Assembly (NCBI GenBank): GCA_937893155.1
Contig: CALBGU010000141.1
Location: 1 to 11,720, forward strand
Direction of reading: 5' to 3'
DNA from: an uncultured Treponema sp.
Lineage (GTDB): Bacteria; Spirochaetota; Spirochaetia; Treponematales; Treponemataceae
DNA length: 11,720 bases
The notes beneath the pieces were generated by a model. It ran no database searches. It worked only from the letters and a program-made list of their open reading frames with translations, and was not told the origin of the DNA. Both the position numbers and the translations under genes were made by a program. Shown here in pieces: positions 5,534 to 11,720 of this stretch (positions are counted from its first letter, which is position 1; each line of letters starts with the position of its first letter).

Positions 5534-5795
5534 GGGATTTTCCCGAAAACTCAAAAATAAAAAAGGAGCCTTTTGGGATTTTCCCGAAAGCCAAAAAATA
5601 AAAAAATGGGCTTTTGGATTTTCCGGAAGCCCAAAAAATAAAAAAATGGGCTTTTGGATTTTCCCGGAAGCCCAAAAAATGAAAAAATGGGCTTTTGGAT
5701 TTTCCGGAAAGCCAAAAAATAAAAAAATGGGCTTTTGGATTTTCCCGAAGCCCAAAAAATAAAAAAGTGAGCTTTTGGATTTTCCCGAAAGACTT
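5534..5795. repeat. Tandem array of about 6.5 hairpin-forming 40-41 bp units
   Basis: Units start at 5534, 5575, 5616, 5656, 5697, 5737 and 5777 (partial), with lengths 41, 41, 40, 41, 40 and 40. Each consists of GGATTTTCC, then a variable CGGAAGCCC-like part, then AAAAAATAAAAAAA, then TGGGCTTTT. The end of one unit and the start of the next form a stem-loop: TGGGCTT with AAGCCCA, two U-G pairs, and GGA with TCC around a UUU loop, about 12 bp in the best copy (5608-5634). The first hairpin differs in sequence (TTTTCGGGA with TCCCGAAAA, loop TTT, 5529-5549) but keeps the fold. The array fills the gap between the binding protein and permease genes. On the minus strand each stem is followed by a T-rich run, like serial terminators. 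Units abut without unique spacers, so this is not CRISPR. Confidence 0.9.
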
Positions 5796-5833
5796 TTTGG
5801 GGCGTTTTTTAGGATTTTTTGACGGAGAAACGA

Positions 5834-6487
5834 ATGGATTTTGATTTTATAAAGCAGGTTCTGCCGCTTTTTATACATGCCGCGCTCTTAACGTTGAGAA
5901 TCGGATTTATCGGCATTGCGTTTTCGGTGGCTATCGGCATTTTGTGCGCGCTCATTCGCTTCTGGCGCATTCCCGTGCTCAGCATCGCGGTAAGTGTGTA
6001 CACCGAAATTGCGCGAAATACGCCGCTTTTGATTCAGCTTTTCTTTTTGTATTTTGCTTTTCCGCGTCTCGGTGTAAAACTTTCAGGCGAGCAGTGCGGC
6101 ATAATCGGGCTGTCGTTTTTGGGCGGCTCGTATATGGCGGAGACATTCCGAAGCGCGCTCGAAACCGTCGGCAAAAATCAGATTGAAAGCGGCGAATGTG
6201 TCGGATTAAACCGCGCGCAGATTGCCCGCTACGTTGTGTTTCCGCAGGCGGCGAGTGCGGCGGGCGCGGGTTTTGCGGCAAACGTCATCTTTTTGCTCAA
6301 AGAAACATCGGTTTTCAGCGCAGTTGCGTTGGCGGATTTGATGTTCGTGGCAAAAGATTTAATCGGGCTGTATTACAAAACGGAGGAATCGCTTTTGCTT
6401 TTGGTGATTGCGTATTTTCTGATTCTGCTTCCCGTTTCGCTCATCGCGCGGGCGGGCGAAAAGAAACTGGCATTTTACAGGGCGTAA
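5834..6487 (+). CDS. Amino acid ABC transporter permease (HisQ/HisM type), first subunit
   Basis: A 217-aa inner-membrane permease of the polar amino acid family. The ATG at 5834 is preceded by GGAG (5824-5827); an in-frame TTG at 5819 is less likely. About five hydrophobic helices are visible: roughly 10-42, 48-79, 86-102, 145-172 and 185-206. The N-terminal helix carries HAALLTLRIGF, and TEIARNTPLLIQLFFLYF (57-74) is the classical segment of this family. The cytoplasmic EAA loop, which docks on the ATPase, is ESGECVGLNRAQIARYVVFP (118-137), with EC where EAA would be usual. It is followed after 3 nt by the second permease, with which it should form a heterodimer. It probably moves cysteine or cystine delivered by the upstream binding protein. 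Confidence 0.9.
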   Translation: MDFDFIKQVLPLFIHAALLTLRIGFIGIAFSVAIGILCALIRFWRIPVLSIAVSVYTEIARNTPLLIQLFFLYFAFPRLGVKLSGEQCGIIGLSFLGGSYMAETFRSALETVGKNQIESGECVGLNRAQIARYVVFPQAASAAGAGFAANVIFLLKETSVFSAVALADLMFVAKDLIGLYYKTEESLLLLVIAYFLILLPVSLIARAGEKKLAFYRA

Positions 6488-6490
6488 TGT

Positions 6491-7177
6491 ATGGATTTTT
6501 TTACTGCAATACAAGAATCGTTCTCCGTGCTGCTCAAAGGAAAAAACGCCGTCAGGCTTTTGGGAGGGCTGTGGGTAACCGTGTGGATTTCGGTTGTGTC
6601 GGTGGTGCTGTCGCTGTTTTTCGGCGTGCTGTTCGGCATTGCGCTGTGTTCCAAAAACAAAATCATAAAGTTCATCGGCACAGTGTATCTTGAGTTCATA
6701 CGGATTATGCCGCAGATGGTTTTGTTGTTTTTGGCGTATTTCGGGCTTACCCACGCCACAGGGCTTTCGATTTCGGGCGAGGCGGCGAGCATTTTGGTGT
6801 TCACGCTGTGGGGCACTGCCGAAATGGGCGATTTGGTTCGCGGGGCGCTCGAGTCCATTCCGCGCCACCAATACGAAAGCGCGGCGGCAATCGGGCTTTC
6901 AAAGAATCAGATTTTCTTTTTTGTCATCATTCCGCAGGCGGTCAAGCGGCTTATTCCGCTGAGTATGAATTTGATTACCCGAATGATAAAAACCACATCG
7001 CTCGTCGTTTTTGTGGGCGTGATTGAAGTCATCAAAATCGGTCAGCAGATAATCGAAGCGAATCGGCTCACCGTTCCCACCGCGTCGATTGCGGTCTACG
7101 GCGTGATTTTTTTGCTGTATTTTGCGGTGTGCTTTCCGCTTTCGTTTTTTGCGCAACGGCTGGAAAAGAAATGGTAA
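6491..7177 (+). CDS. Amino acid ABC transporter permease, second subunit
   Basis: A 228-aa permease of the same family as its neighbour. Features in order: LLGGLWVTVWISVVSVVLSL (24-43) as the opening helix, YLEFIRIMPQMVLLFLAYFG (66-85) corresponding to the conserved E-x-x-R-x-x-P segment, and the EAA loop ESAAAIGLSKNQIFFFVIIP (129-148). Two further helices lie at about 165-185 and 200-222. The start is 3 nt after the previous stop, so translation is probably coupled; the ribosome binding site (AGGG at 6479-6482) is weak, which fits coupling. Two different permeases plus one ATPase gene indicate a heterodimeric channel on an ATPase homodimer. A dispersed palindrome separates it from the ATPase gene. 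Confidence 0.9.
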   Translation: MDFFTAIQESFSVLLKGKNAVRLLGGLWVTVWISVVSVVLSLFFGVLFGIALCSKNKIIKFIGTVYLEFIRIMPQMVLLFLAYFGLTHATGLSISGEAASILVFTLWGTAEMGDLVRGALESIPRHQYESAAAIGLSKNQIFFFVIIPQAVKRLIPLSMNLITRMIKTTSLVVFVGVIEVIKIGQQIIEANRLTVPTASIAVYGVIFLLYFAVCFPLSFFAQRLEKKW

Positions 7178-7183
7178 AACAAC

Positions 7184-7198
7184 GGGCTGGGCTGGGCT
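7184..7198 (+). repeat. Three tandem copies of GGGCT
   Basis: GGGCT repeats three times directly after the permease stop codon and runs into the palindrome at 7199. Its complement AGCCC occurs within that palindrome, so the repeat could compete with the palindrome's own pairing. It may be a by-product of the element's insertion or of slippage. Confidence 0.4.
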
Positions 7199-7222
7199 AA
7201 CAAGGGGCTTAAGCCCCTTGTT
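7199..7222. repeat. 24-bp perfect palindrome, copy 2
   Basis: Identical over 24 bp to 123-146 (arms AACAAGGGGC and GCCCCTTGTT around TTAA) and here extended by one more pair, T7198 with A7223. The sequence after it, AAGATTCC, is not U-rich, so at this site it is not a terminator. Lying inside an operon between the permease and ATPase genes, it could be a processing or mRNA-stability hairpin. I see no direct repeats around it that would mark a transposition. Confidence 0.75.
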
Positions 7223-7283
7223 AAGATTCCAAAACAAGTTCGCCAATAACAATGGCAGTCTAAAAAATCTCGAGGAGGAAACA

Positions 7284-8048
7284 ATGGCAATTTTGGACAT
7301 AAAACAGCTGAAAAAATCATACAAAACGGGAAATCCCGTGCTCAACGACGTGTCGCTTTCGGTGGAACGCGGCGAAGTGGTGGTCATTTTGGGAAGCTCA
7401 GGCTGCGGAAAATCCACGCTGCTGCGCTGTATTAACGGCTTGGAGTCGATTCAGGGCGGCGAGATTTTTCTTGACGGCGAGTTGATTTCAAACCGCACCA
7501 AAGATATGCACCTGATTCGCCAAAAAATCGGAATGGTGTTTCAGAGCTACGATTTGTTTCCCACAATGACGGTGCTAAACAATATTCTGCTAGGTCCGCT
7601 CAAGGCGCAAAAACGCGACAAAGCCGAAGTAAGTGCCCAAGCCGAAAAATTGCTGGAGCGCGTAGGGCTTTTGGACAAGAAAAATGCCTATCCCAAAGAG
7701 CTTTCTGGCGGGCAAAAACAGCGTGTTGCTATCGTCCGTGCGCTTTGTATGAATCCCGAGGTGCTGCTGTTCGACGAGGTGACGGCGGCGCTTGACCCCG
7801 AAATGGTGCGCGAAGTGCTCGACGTGGTGATGGATTTGGCAAAAGAGGGGCGCACGATGCTCATCGTAACGCACCAGCTCGAGTTTGCCCGCGCAGTTGC
7901 CGACCGAATCGTTTTTATCGACAAAGGCGAAATTGTGGAAGAAAGCAGCCCCGATTCCTTTTTCACAAGCCCCAAAACAGAACGCGCCAAGCAATTTTTG
8001 CATGCGTTCACGTTTGAAAAGCGAATCACTTTTGCAAAAGCAATTTAG
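7284..8048 (+). CDS. Amino acid ABC transporter ATP-binding protein
   Basis: A 254-aa ATPase of the polar amino acid importer group (HisP/GlnQ type), acting at the cytoplasmic face. All motifs are present: Walker A GSSGCGKST (37-45), Q-loop MVFQSYDLFPTMTV with Gln87, signature LSGGQKQR (140-147), Walker B VLLFDE (160-165) with the catalytic Glu165, D-loop AALD, and H-loop His197 in VTHQLEFA. The Walker B extension reads FDEVTAALD where FDEPTSALD is more common; this variant is known in the family and should not impair catalysis. The ATG at 7284 follows AGGAGG (7273-7278); longer in-frame starts would overlap the permease gene and the palindrome. Its stop codon overlaps the Shine-Dalgarno of the next gene. 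It powers the two permeases upstream. Confidence 0.94.
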   Translation: MAILDIKQLKKSYKTGNPVLNDVSLSVERGEVVVILGSSGCGKSTLLRCINGLESIQGGEIFLDGELISNRTKDMHLIRQKIGMVFQSYDLFPTMTVLNNILLGPLKAQKRDKAEVSAQAEKLLERVGLLDKKNAYPKELSGGQKQRVAIVRALCMNPEVLLFDEVTAALDPEMVREVLDVVMDLAKEGRTMLIVTHQLEFARAVADRIVFIDKGEIVEESSPDSFFTSPKTERAKQFLHAFTFEKRITFAKAI

Positions 8049-8056
8049 GAGAAATT

Positions 8057-9214
8057 ATGCCATTACAAATAGAATCAAAATGTCTGCATTTGGAAAACGA
8101 AGGAGAAGACCGCTGTCAAAAAAATTACGGTGCGGTGAGTTTTCCGATTTATCAGAGCGCCACGTTTGCCCATCACGGCGTGGGAGAAAGCACGGGGTTC
8201 GATTACAGCCGTCTGCAAAATCCCACGCGGGAACAACTGGAAAAAGTGGTCTGTCAGCTTGAAGGCGGAGTAGACGCATTTGCGCTGTCGAGCGGAATGG
8301 CGGCGATTTCGCTGTTGTTCGAGCTTTTTGAGCCGAATCAGCACATCATTGCCGACAGCGATTTATACGGAGGTTCGATTCGTCTGTTCGACAACGTTTC
8401 GAGCAAAAACGGCGTGGAGTTCACGCGCGAAAATATCGCCGCATTAACAGCGTCCGAATTGGAATCGCTCATCAAGCCAAACACCAAGGCAATTTATATC
8501 GAAACGCCCACGAACCCGATGATGAACATCACCGACATTGCGCAGACGGCGAGCATTGCCCACGCGCACAAATTGCTTTTGATTGTGGACAACACGTTTA
8601 TGTCGCCGTATTTCCAGAATCCGCTTGCGCTCGGTGCCGACATCGTGATTCACTCAGGCACAAAATATCTTTCCGGGCACAACGACACGCTTTCGGGCTT
8701 CATCGTAACGAACCGCCGCACCATCGCAGAAACACTCCGTTTTCTCATCAAAACCACAGGCGCAGGACTTTCGCCGTTCGACAGCTGGCTTACGCTCCGC
8801 GGCATAAAAACGCTCGCAATCCGTATGGAAAAAGCGCAGGAGAACGCGCAGAAAATCGCCGCGTGGCTCAAAACGCAAAAAGCCGTAACGCGCGTGATTT
8901 ACCCCGGATTGCGCGAACACAGCGGCTACGAGATTCAAAAGCGGCAGGCGCGCGGTTTTGGCGCAATGCTCACGTTTAACGTGGAAAGCGAAGAAAAAGC
9001 GAAATCTATTTTGAAATCCGTGCGGCTCATTCAGTTTGCGGAAAGTTTAGGCGGCGTGGAATCGCTCATCACTTATCCGATAACGCAGACGCACGCCGAC
9101 GTTCCGAGCGAAATTCGCGAGCAAAACGGCATTACAAGCGCGACGCTCCGCCTTTCTGTCGGCATAGAAAACGCCGATGATTTAATTGCGGATTTGGAAA
9201 ACGCCTTGCGCTAA
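8057..9214 (+). CDS. Cystathionine gamma-synthase family PLP enzyme
   Basis: A 385-aa transsulfuration enzyme of the same fold family as MetY but shorter, lacking the MetY insert. Motifs: FDYSRLQNPT (48-57, phosphate grip by Tyr and Arg), SSGMAAIS (78-85), DLYGGSIRLF (102-111) with PLP-stacking Tyr104, ETPTNPMMN (149-157), DNTFMSPY (178-185), and HSGTKYLSGHND with the PLP lysine at about 203. The C-terminal SLGGVESLI and QTHADVP complete the family pattern. Members make cystathionine from O-acetyl- or O-succinylhomoserine plus cysteine (MetB), cleave cystathionine (MetC), or act as methionine gamma-lyases, and sequence alone does not separate these reliably. With a MalY-type beta-lyase next door, MetB activity is the likeliest. 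AGGAG (8047-8051) overlaps the ATPase stop codon, so the genes are co-transcribed. Confidence 0.88.
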   Translation: MPLQIESKCLHLENEGEDRCQKNYGAVSFPIYQSATFAHHGVGESTGFDYSRLQNPTREQLEKVVCQLEGGVDAFALSSGMAAISLLFELFEPNQHIIADSDLYGGSIRLFDNVSSKNGVEFTRENIAALTASELESLIKPNTKAIYIETPTNPMMNITDIAQTASIAHAHKLLLIVDNTFMSPYFQNPLALGADIVIHSGTKYLSGHNDTLSGFIVTNRRTIAETLRFLIKTTGAGLSPFDSWLTLRGIKTLAIRMEKAQENAQKIAAWLKTQKAVTRVIYPGLREHSGYEIQKRQARGFGAMLTFNVESEEKAKSILKSVRLIQFAESLGGVESLITYPITQTHADVPSEIREQNGITSATLRLSVGIENADDLIADLENALR

Positions 9215-9222
9215 TCGCGTCG

Positions 9223-9243
9223 CTTTGCGAATCTCCCGCAAAG
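9223..9243 (+). other. 7-bp hairpin between the last two genes of the locus
   Basis: CTTTGCG (9223-9229) and CGCAAAG (9237-9243) pair perfectly around a 7-nt loop. No U-run follows, so it is not a terminator. It lies 9 nt after the cystathionine-synthase stop codon and about 27 nt before the MalY ribosome binding site. It may stabilise or tune the upstream mRNA. Confidence 0.4.
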
Positions 9244-9279
9244 AGCAAGGGCGGAAATGACACAAAAACGGAGAATGAT

Positions 9280-10455
9280 ATGTATGATTTTGATAAAATA
9301 ACGGAGCGCAGGGGCACGTTTTCGATAAAATACGACCTCGCAAAAGCGCGCGGAAAGCCCGAAGACGCGATTGCGCTCTGGGTTGCCGATATGGATTTTG
9401 CGACTGCGCCGTGTATTCAGCAAGCCTTGAGAGGCTTTGTTGAGCACGGTATTTTTGGCTACAGCCGCCCTGATGAGCGGTATTTTTCTGCGCTCAAACG
9501 CTGGTTTTCATCTCGCCATCATTTTGAAATCCAAAGCGAATGGGTGGTGAATACGCCCGGCGTGGTGTTTGCGATTGCGGCGGCAATCCGCGCGTTTAGC
9601 AAAGAGGGCGACGGCGTGTTAATTCAAAAGCCCGTGTATTATCCGTTTTTCAACACGATACGCACGCTCAATCGGCGCGTGGTGAATAATCCGCTGGTGA
9701 TGAAAAACGGTCGCTACGAGATTGATTTTGCGGATTTTGAGGAAAAAATTGAGGCGGAACATATTCGGCTTTTTGTGCTGTGTTCGCCGCACAATCCCGG
9801 CGGGCGCGTGTGGACTCGCGATGAGCTTTTGCGTCTGTCGGAAATTTGCGCGCGGCACGGCGTGCTGGTGGTGTCGGACGAAATTCATTCGGATTTTACG
9901 TTTGAGCATCACGTGCACACCGTCTGGGCAAATCTTGGCGAGGCGGCAAAGCAAAATTCGCTCATCTGCACGGCTCCGAGCAAAACGTTTAATCTGGCGG
10001 GGCTGCAATTTTCTAATATTCTCATTCCAAACGAAACGCTCCGTGCGGCTTTCAAGGCGGAAATCGACAAGACGGGCTACGACGAGCCGAGTCTGTTCGG
10101 GATTATTGCGGCGACGGCGGCGTATGAGGACGGCGCGGAGTGGTTTGACAGCGTGAAATCGTATATTTGGGAGAACATTTTGTTTGCACAGCAGTTTCTG
10201 CGTGAGCATTGTTCCCGAATTCGCGCGATAATTCCCGAGGGGACGTATCTTTTGTGGCTGGATTTTACCGATTTTGCAGAATTTTCCGACAGAGAAATCA
10301 GCGAAAAAATCCTGCAAAGCGCAAAGGTCTGGCTTGACGACGGCAAGATGTTCGGTCGCGAAGGCGAAAAGTTCCAGCGGATAAACTGCGCCACCCCGCG
10401 TTCTATTTTGCAATCCGCCCTCGAAAACATCTGCGCCGCCTTTTCTGCAAACTGA
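9280..10455 (+). CDS. malY: MalY/PatB-family cystathionine beta-lyase (C-S lyase)
   Basis: A 391-aa fold-type I aminotransferase-like PLP enzyme of the MalY/PatB group. Features: the opening MYDFDKITERRGTFSIKYD, typical of the family; ALWVADMDF (32-40); GYSRPDERYF (60-69); NTPGVV (91-96); the PVYYPF block (118-123); SPHNPGGRVW (169-178); DEIHSDF (200-206); and TAPSKTFNLAGLQ (231-243) with the PLP lysine at about 235. Near the end, EGTYLLWLDF is the usual family signature. These enzymes cleave cystathionine to homocysteine, pyruvate and ammonia, and many also desulfhydrate cysteine to H2S. The Treponema denticola haemolysin cystalysin belongs to this group, so cysteine breakdown feeding MetY is plausible here. 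GGAG (9270-9273) sets the start. It is the last gene before a strong terminator. Confidence 0.9.
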   Translation: MYDFDKITERRGTFSIKYDLAKARGKPEDAIALWVADMDFATAPCIQQALRGFVEHGIFGYSRPDERYFSALKRWFSSRHHFEIQSEWVVNTPGVVFAIAAAIRAFSKEGDGVLIQKPVYYPFFNTIRTLNRRVVNNPLVMKNGRYEIDFADFEEKIEAEHIRLFVLCSPHNPGGRVWTRDELLRLSEICARHGVLVVSDEIHSDFTFEHHVHTVWANLGEAAKQNSLICTAPSKTFNLAGLQFSNILIPNETLRAAFKAEIDKTGYDEPSLFGIIAATAAYEDGAEWFDSVKSYIWENILFAQQFLREHCSRIRAIIPEGTYLLWLDFTDFAEFSDREISEKILQSAKVWLDDGKMFGREGEKFQRINCATPRSILQSALENICAAFSAN

Positions 10456-10469
10456 TGTGTAGCACAAAA

Positions 10470-10497
10470 AAGGGGTTTCTACGCCCCTTCTTGTTTT
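10470..10497. terminator. Bidirectional intrinsic terminator between converging genes
   Basis: AAGGGG (10470-10475) and CCCCTT (10484-10489) form a GC-rich stem around an 8-nt loop, preceded by a run of A (10465-10471) and followed by CTTGTTTTT. It therefore reads as a terminator in both directions, ending the sulfur locus on the plus strand and the lipoprotein transcript on the minus strand. It lies between the stop codons at 10455 and 10511. Confidence 0.85.
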
Positions 10498-10510
10498 TGG
10501 AAAAAAGCAA

Positions 10511-11611
10511 TCACTGCCAAGATTCAAGTTTGCTTTTCAGCTCGGACTTTTCAGACGGTTCATTTTCTATTGTGGTCGGAAACGAACTAACCATTGTACT
10601 CGCTCTCGTTACAAGGATGTTTTGAATTGATGTTGGGTCGTTGACACCTGAACTGCCAACGTCTGCCCACGTTCCAGAAGAACCTTCTTTCTTGCAAAGT
10701 ACTCGTCCCGCGTCATTAAGGACAAAATACTTTATAGCATTAGAAGCGCCGTTTTCAGCTTCCGTTGCGCCAGAATATGTTCTATTTGACGCAATCGTAA
10801 TATTGAAAAAGCGGCTAGGATTTTTATTGTCGTCGTAATCCTGTCTCTTCCAGTATACTTCAAAACCGCTCGCCGTTATGGTTATAATTCGGAAATCCTC
10901 CTTAGTTCCGTTTTCGTCCAAGTGATAGGAAAAACGTTTTTTGCTCGAAGCCGAATCCTGTTTTATCTGCGCATAATCAGTGGCGAAACTATTGCTATCG
11001 CTAATAAAATAAAAATCAGTGTCTAATGTGCCGAACAAATTTACTACGCATTTTACCGCAAAGTTCATATCCATAGTATCGTTTTCAAAAGAAATAGACC
11101 CGTGAAAATAGATATAGAAAACCGCTCCGTCTTGCTCTCTGTTGATTTGTATTTTTTCTACGGTAGTTGTGTACTCACCATCAGAAACCGCAACTGTTAA
11201 TTGCGAATTTGTTGGAGTCAAAAGCGTATTGAAACTTGCGTTTGTCAAACTGCCGTTGCTTGAAAGATGCGTCAGAATTTGCACAACAGGAGCAATATCA
11301 TTTTCCCCTGTTAATTCTGCTACAGCGGCAGCCCCTTCTGTATAAGCTTTATTTTTATCGCTGTCTTGTGTTCTTGTGCTTGCAGTCGATAGCAATCTTG
11401 CATATTTTGCAGAACTCACAGAAACGCCGCTTGCGCTCATATCCGCGCTTTTGATTGTGCCGTTTACGACCGCAAGCGGTGTATCATAAGCCCCTGAACT
11501 TGAAGTATCGTCATCGTCGTCGCTGTCGTGAACGCACCCAAGAAATACGATTGACAACATTGCCAAGGAAAGAAAAACAAAAAGAACATTGCGTTGAAGA
11601 ATTTTTCTCAT
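10511..11611 (-). CDS. Lipoprotein of unknown function
   Basis: A 366-aa protein with a lipoprotein signal peptide: basic MRKILQR, a hydrophobic core at 9-23, then FLGC with the acylated Cys26. Phe at -3 is a relaxed lipobox of the spirochaete kind. After Cys26 comes VHDSDDDDDTSSSG, an acidic and serine-rich tether typical of exported lipoproteins. The rest (about 45-366) is beta-rich and polar, with many Ser, Asn and Asp residues and no enzyme motif I recognise. The start is firm: GGAGG lies 8 bases before the ATG on the minus strand (complement of 11617-11622). Base composition is more AT-rich than the sulfur genes. It is probably outer-membrane or surface anchored and not part of the sulfur pathway. 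It appears to be a single-gene transcript ending at the shared terminator. Confidence 0.82.
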   Translation of the reverse strand: MRKILQRNVLFVFLSLAMLSIVFLGCVHDSDDDDDTSSSGAYDTPLAVVNGTIKSADMSASGVSVSSAKYARLLSTASTRTQDSDKNKAYTEGAAAVAELTGENDIAPVVQILTHLSSNGSLTNASFNTLLTPTNSQLTVAVSDGEYTTTVEKIQINREQDGAVFYIYFHGSISFENDTMDMNFAVKCVVNLFGTLDTDFYFISDSNSFATDYAQIKQDSASSKKRFSYHLDENGTKEDFRIITITASGFEVYWKRQDYDDNKNPSRFFNITIASNRTYSGATEAENGASNAIKYFVLNDAGRVLCKKEGSSGTWADVGSSGVNDPTSIQNILVTRASTMVSSFPTTIENEPSEKSELKSKLESWQ

Positions 11612-11632
11612 AAAAAGCCTCCGAAAAGCGTC

Positions 11633-11655
11633 CGTTTAACTGTCAGCTTTAAACG
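11633..11655. promoter_or_regulatory. Inverted repeat upstream of the lipoprotein gene
   Basis: CGTTTAA (11633-11639) and TTAAACG (11649-11655) are perfect complements around CTGTCAGCT, which itself contains the small palindrome CTGTCAG. It lies 22-44 bases before the lipoprotein start codon, where a repressor site or a 5' UTR hairpin would sit. No clear -35/-10 pair could be placed for this gene; AT-rich sequence at 11655-11720 may hold it. Confidence 0.4.
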
Positions 11656-11720
11656 AAGGTTTAATAATGACACATTGTTTTTTTGAGAAGTCGTGTTAAA
11701 ATAAAGAAATACACTTTGTA

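Noticed and set aside
5534..5795. CRISPR array
   Set aside because: The units abut directly with no unique spacers of constant length, and no cas genes are present.
5396..5878. 160-aa minus-strand ORF with repeated peptide FIFW/FLFFG units
   Set aside because: It is the antisense reading of the tandem repeat array; the 40-bp period creates an artificial repeated peptide, and there is no ribosome binding site.
7122..7283. Longer N-terminus for the ABC ATPase
   Set aside because: It would overlap the permease gene and translate the dispersed palindrome; AGGAGG before 7284 and the family's usual start fix the shorter form.
3255..9214. metY and the second PLP enzyme as a recent duplication
   Set aside because: They differ in length, in the MetY-specific insert and in motif text (HSATKFIGGHGT against HSGTKYLSGHND), so they are old, distinct subfamilies.
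9619..10527. 302-aa ORF on the minus strand
   Set aside because: Antisense shadow of the MalY-family gene, with shadow-like composition, and it overlaps the bidirectional terminator.

Overview
The window looks like chromosomal DNA from a host-associated, Gram-negative-type anaerobe, most likely a Treponema-like spirochaete. The signs are a spirochaete-style lipoprotein with a relaxed lipobox, a secreted ankyrin protein, AT-rich intergenic DNA around GC-richer metabolic genes, dispersed palindromes, and a MalY-family C-S lyase of the type treponemes use for sulfur metabolism. The genus is an inference; no rRNA or tRNA gene is present to settle it.

Layout. 1-291: no gene; a 24-bp palindrome and a decayed longer one. 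292-2019 (-): a membrane-anchored 575-aa protein of unknown function. 2148-2504 (+): a short secreted ankyrin protein that may be frameshifted at its end. 2551-3003 (+): a small two-helix membrane protein. 3039-10455 (+): one sulfur amino acid locus. 10511-11611 (-): a surface-type lipoprotein, separated from the locus by a bidirectional terminator.

The sulfur locus starts at a near-consensus promoter (TTGACA, 17 nt, TATAAC) behind A-tracts. The transcript first encodes a 25-aa leader peptide ending GLMCLCPLFA. The bases of the Met-Cys-Leu-Cys codons can pair either with the leader's own Shine-Dalgarno/AUG or with the Shine-Dalgarno of the next gene. This is the layout expected of cysteine-sensing attenuation and is the most interesting regulatory signal here. 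The genes that follow are metY (O-acetylhomoserine sulfhydrylase), a CjaA-like amino acid binding protein, two HisM/HisQ-type permeases, a polar amino acid ABC ATPase, a cystathionine gamma-synthase-family enzyme and a MalY/PatB cystathionine beta-lyase.

Together they would import cysteine (or cystine) and turn it into homocysteine. One route is transsulfuration (cystathionine synthase, then MalY). The other is sulfide release by MalY-type C-S lyase activity, with recapture by MetY. Between the binding protein and the first permease lies a tandem array of about 6.5 copies of a 40-41 bp unit, each able to form a hairpin. It may set a high ratio of binding protein to permease by protecting the upstream mRNA.

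No transposase, phage gene, CRISPR array, tRNA or rRNA was seen.
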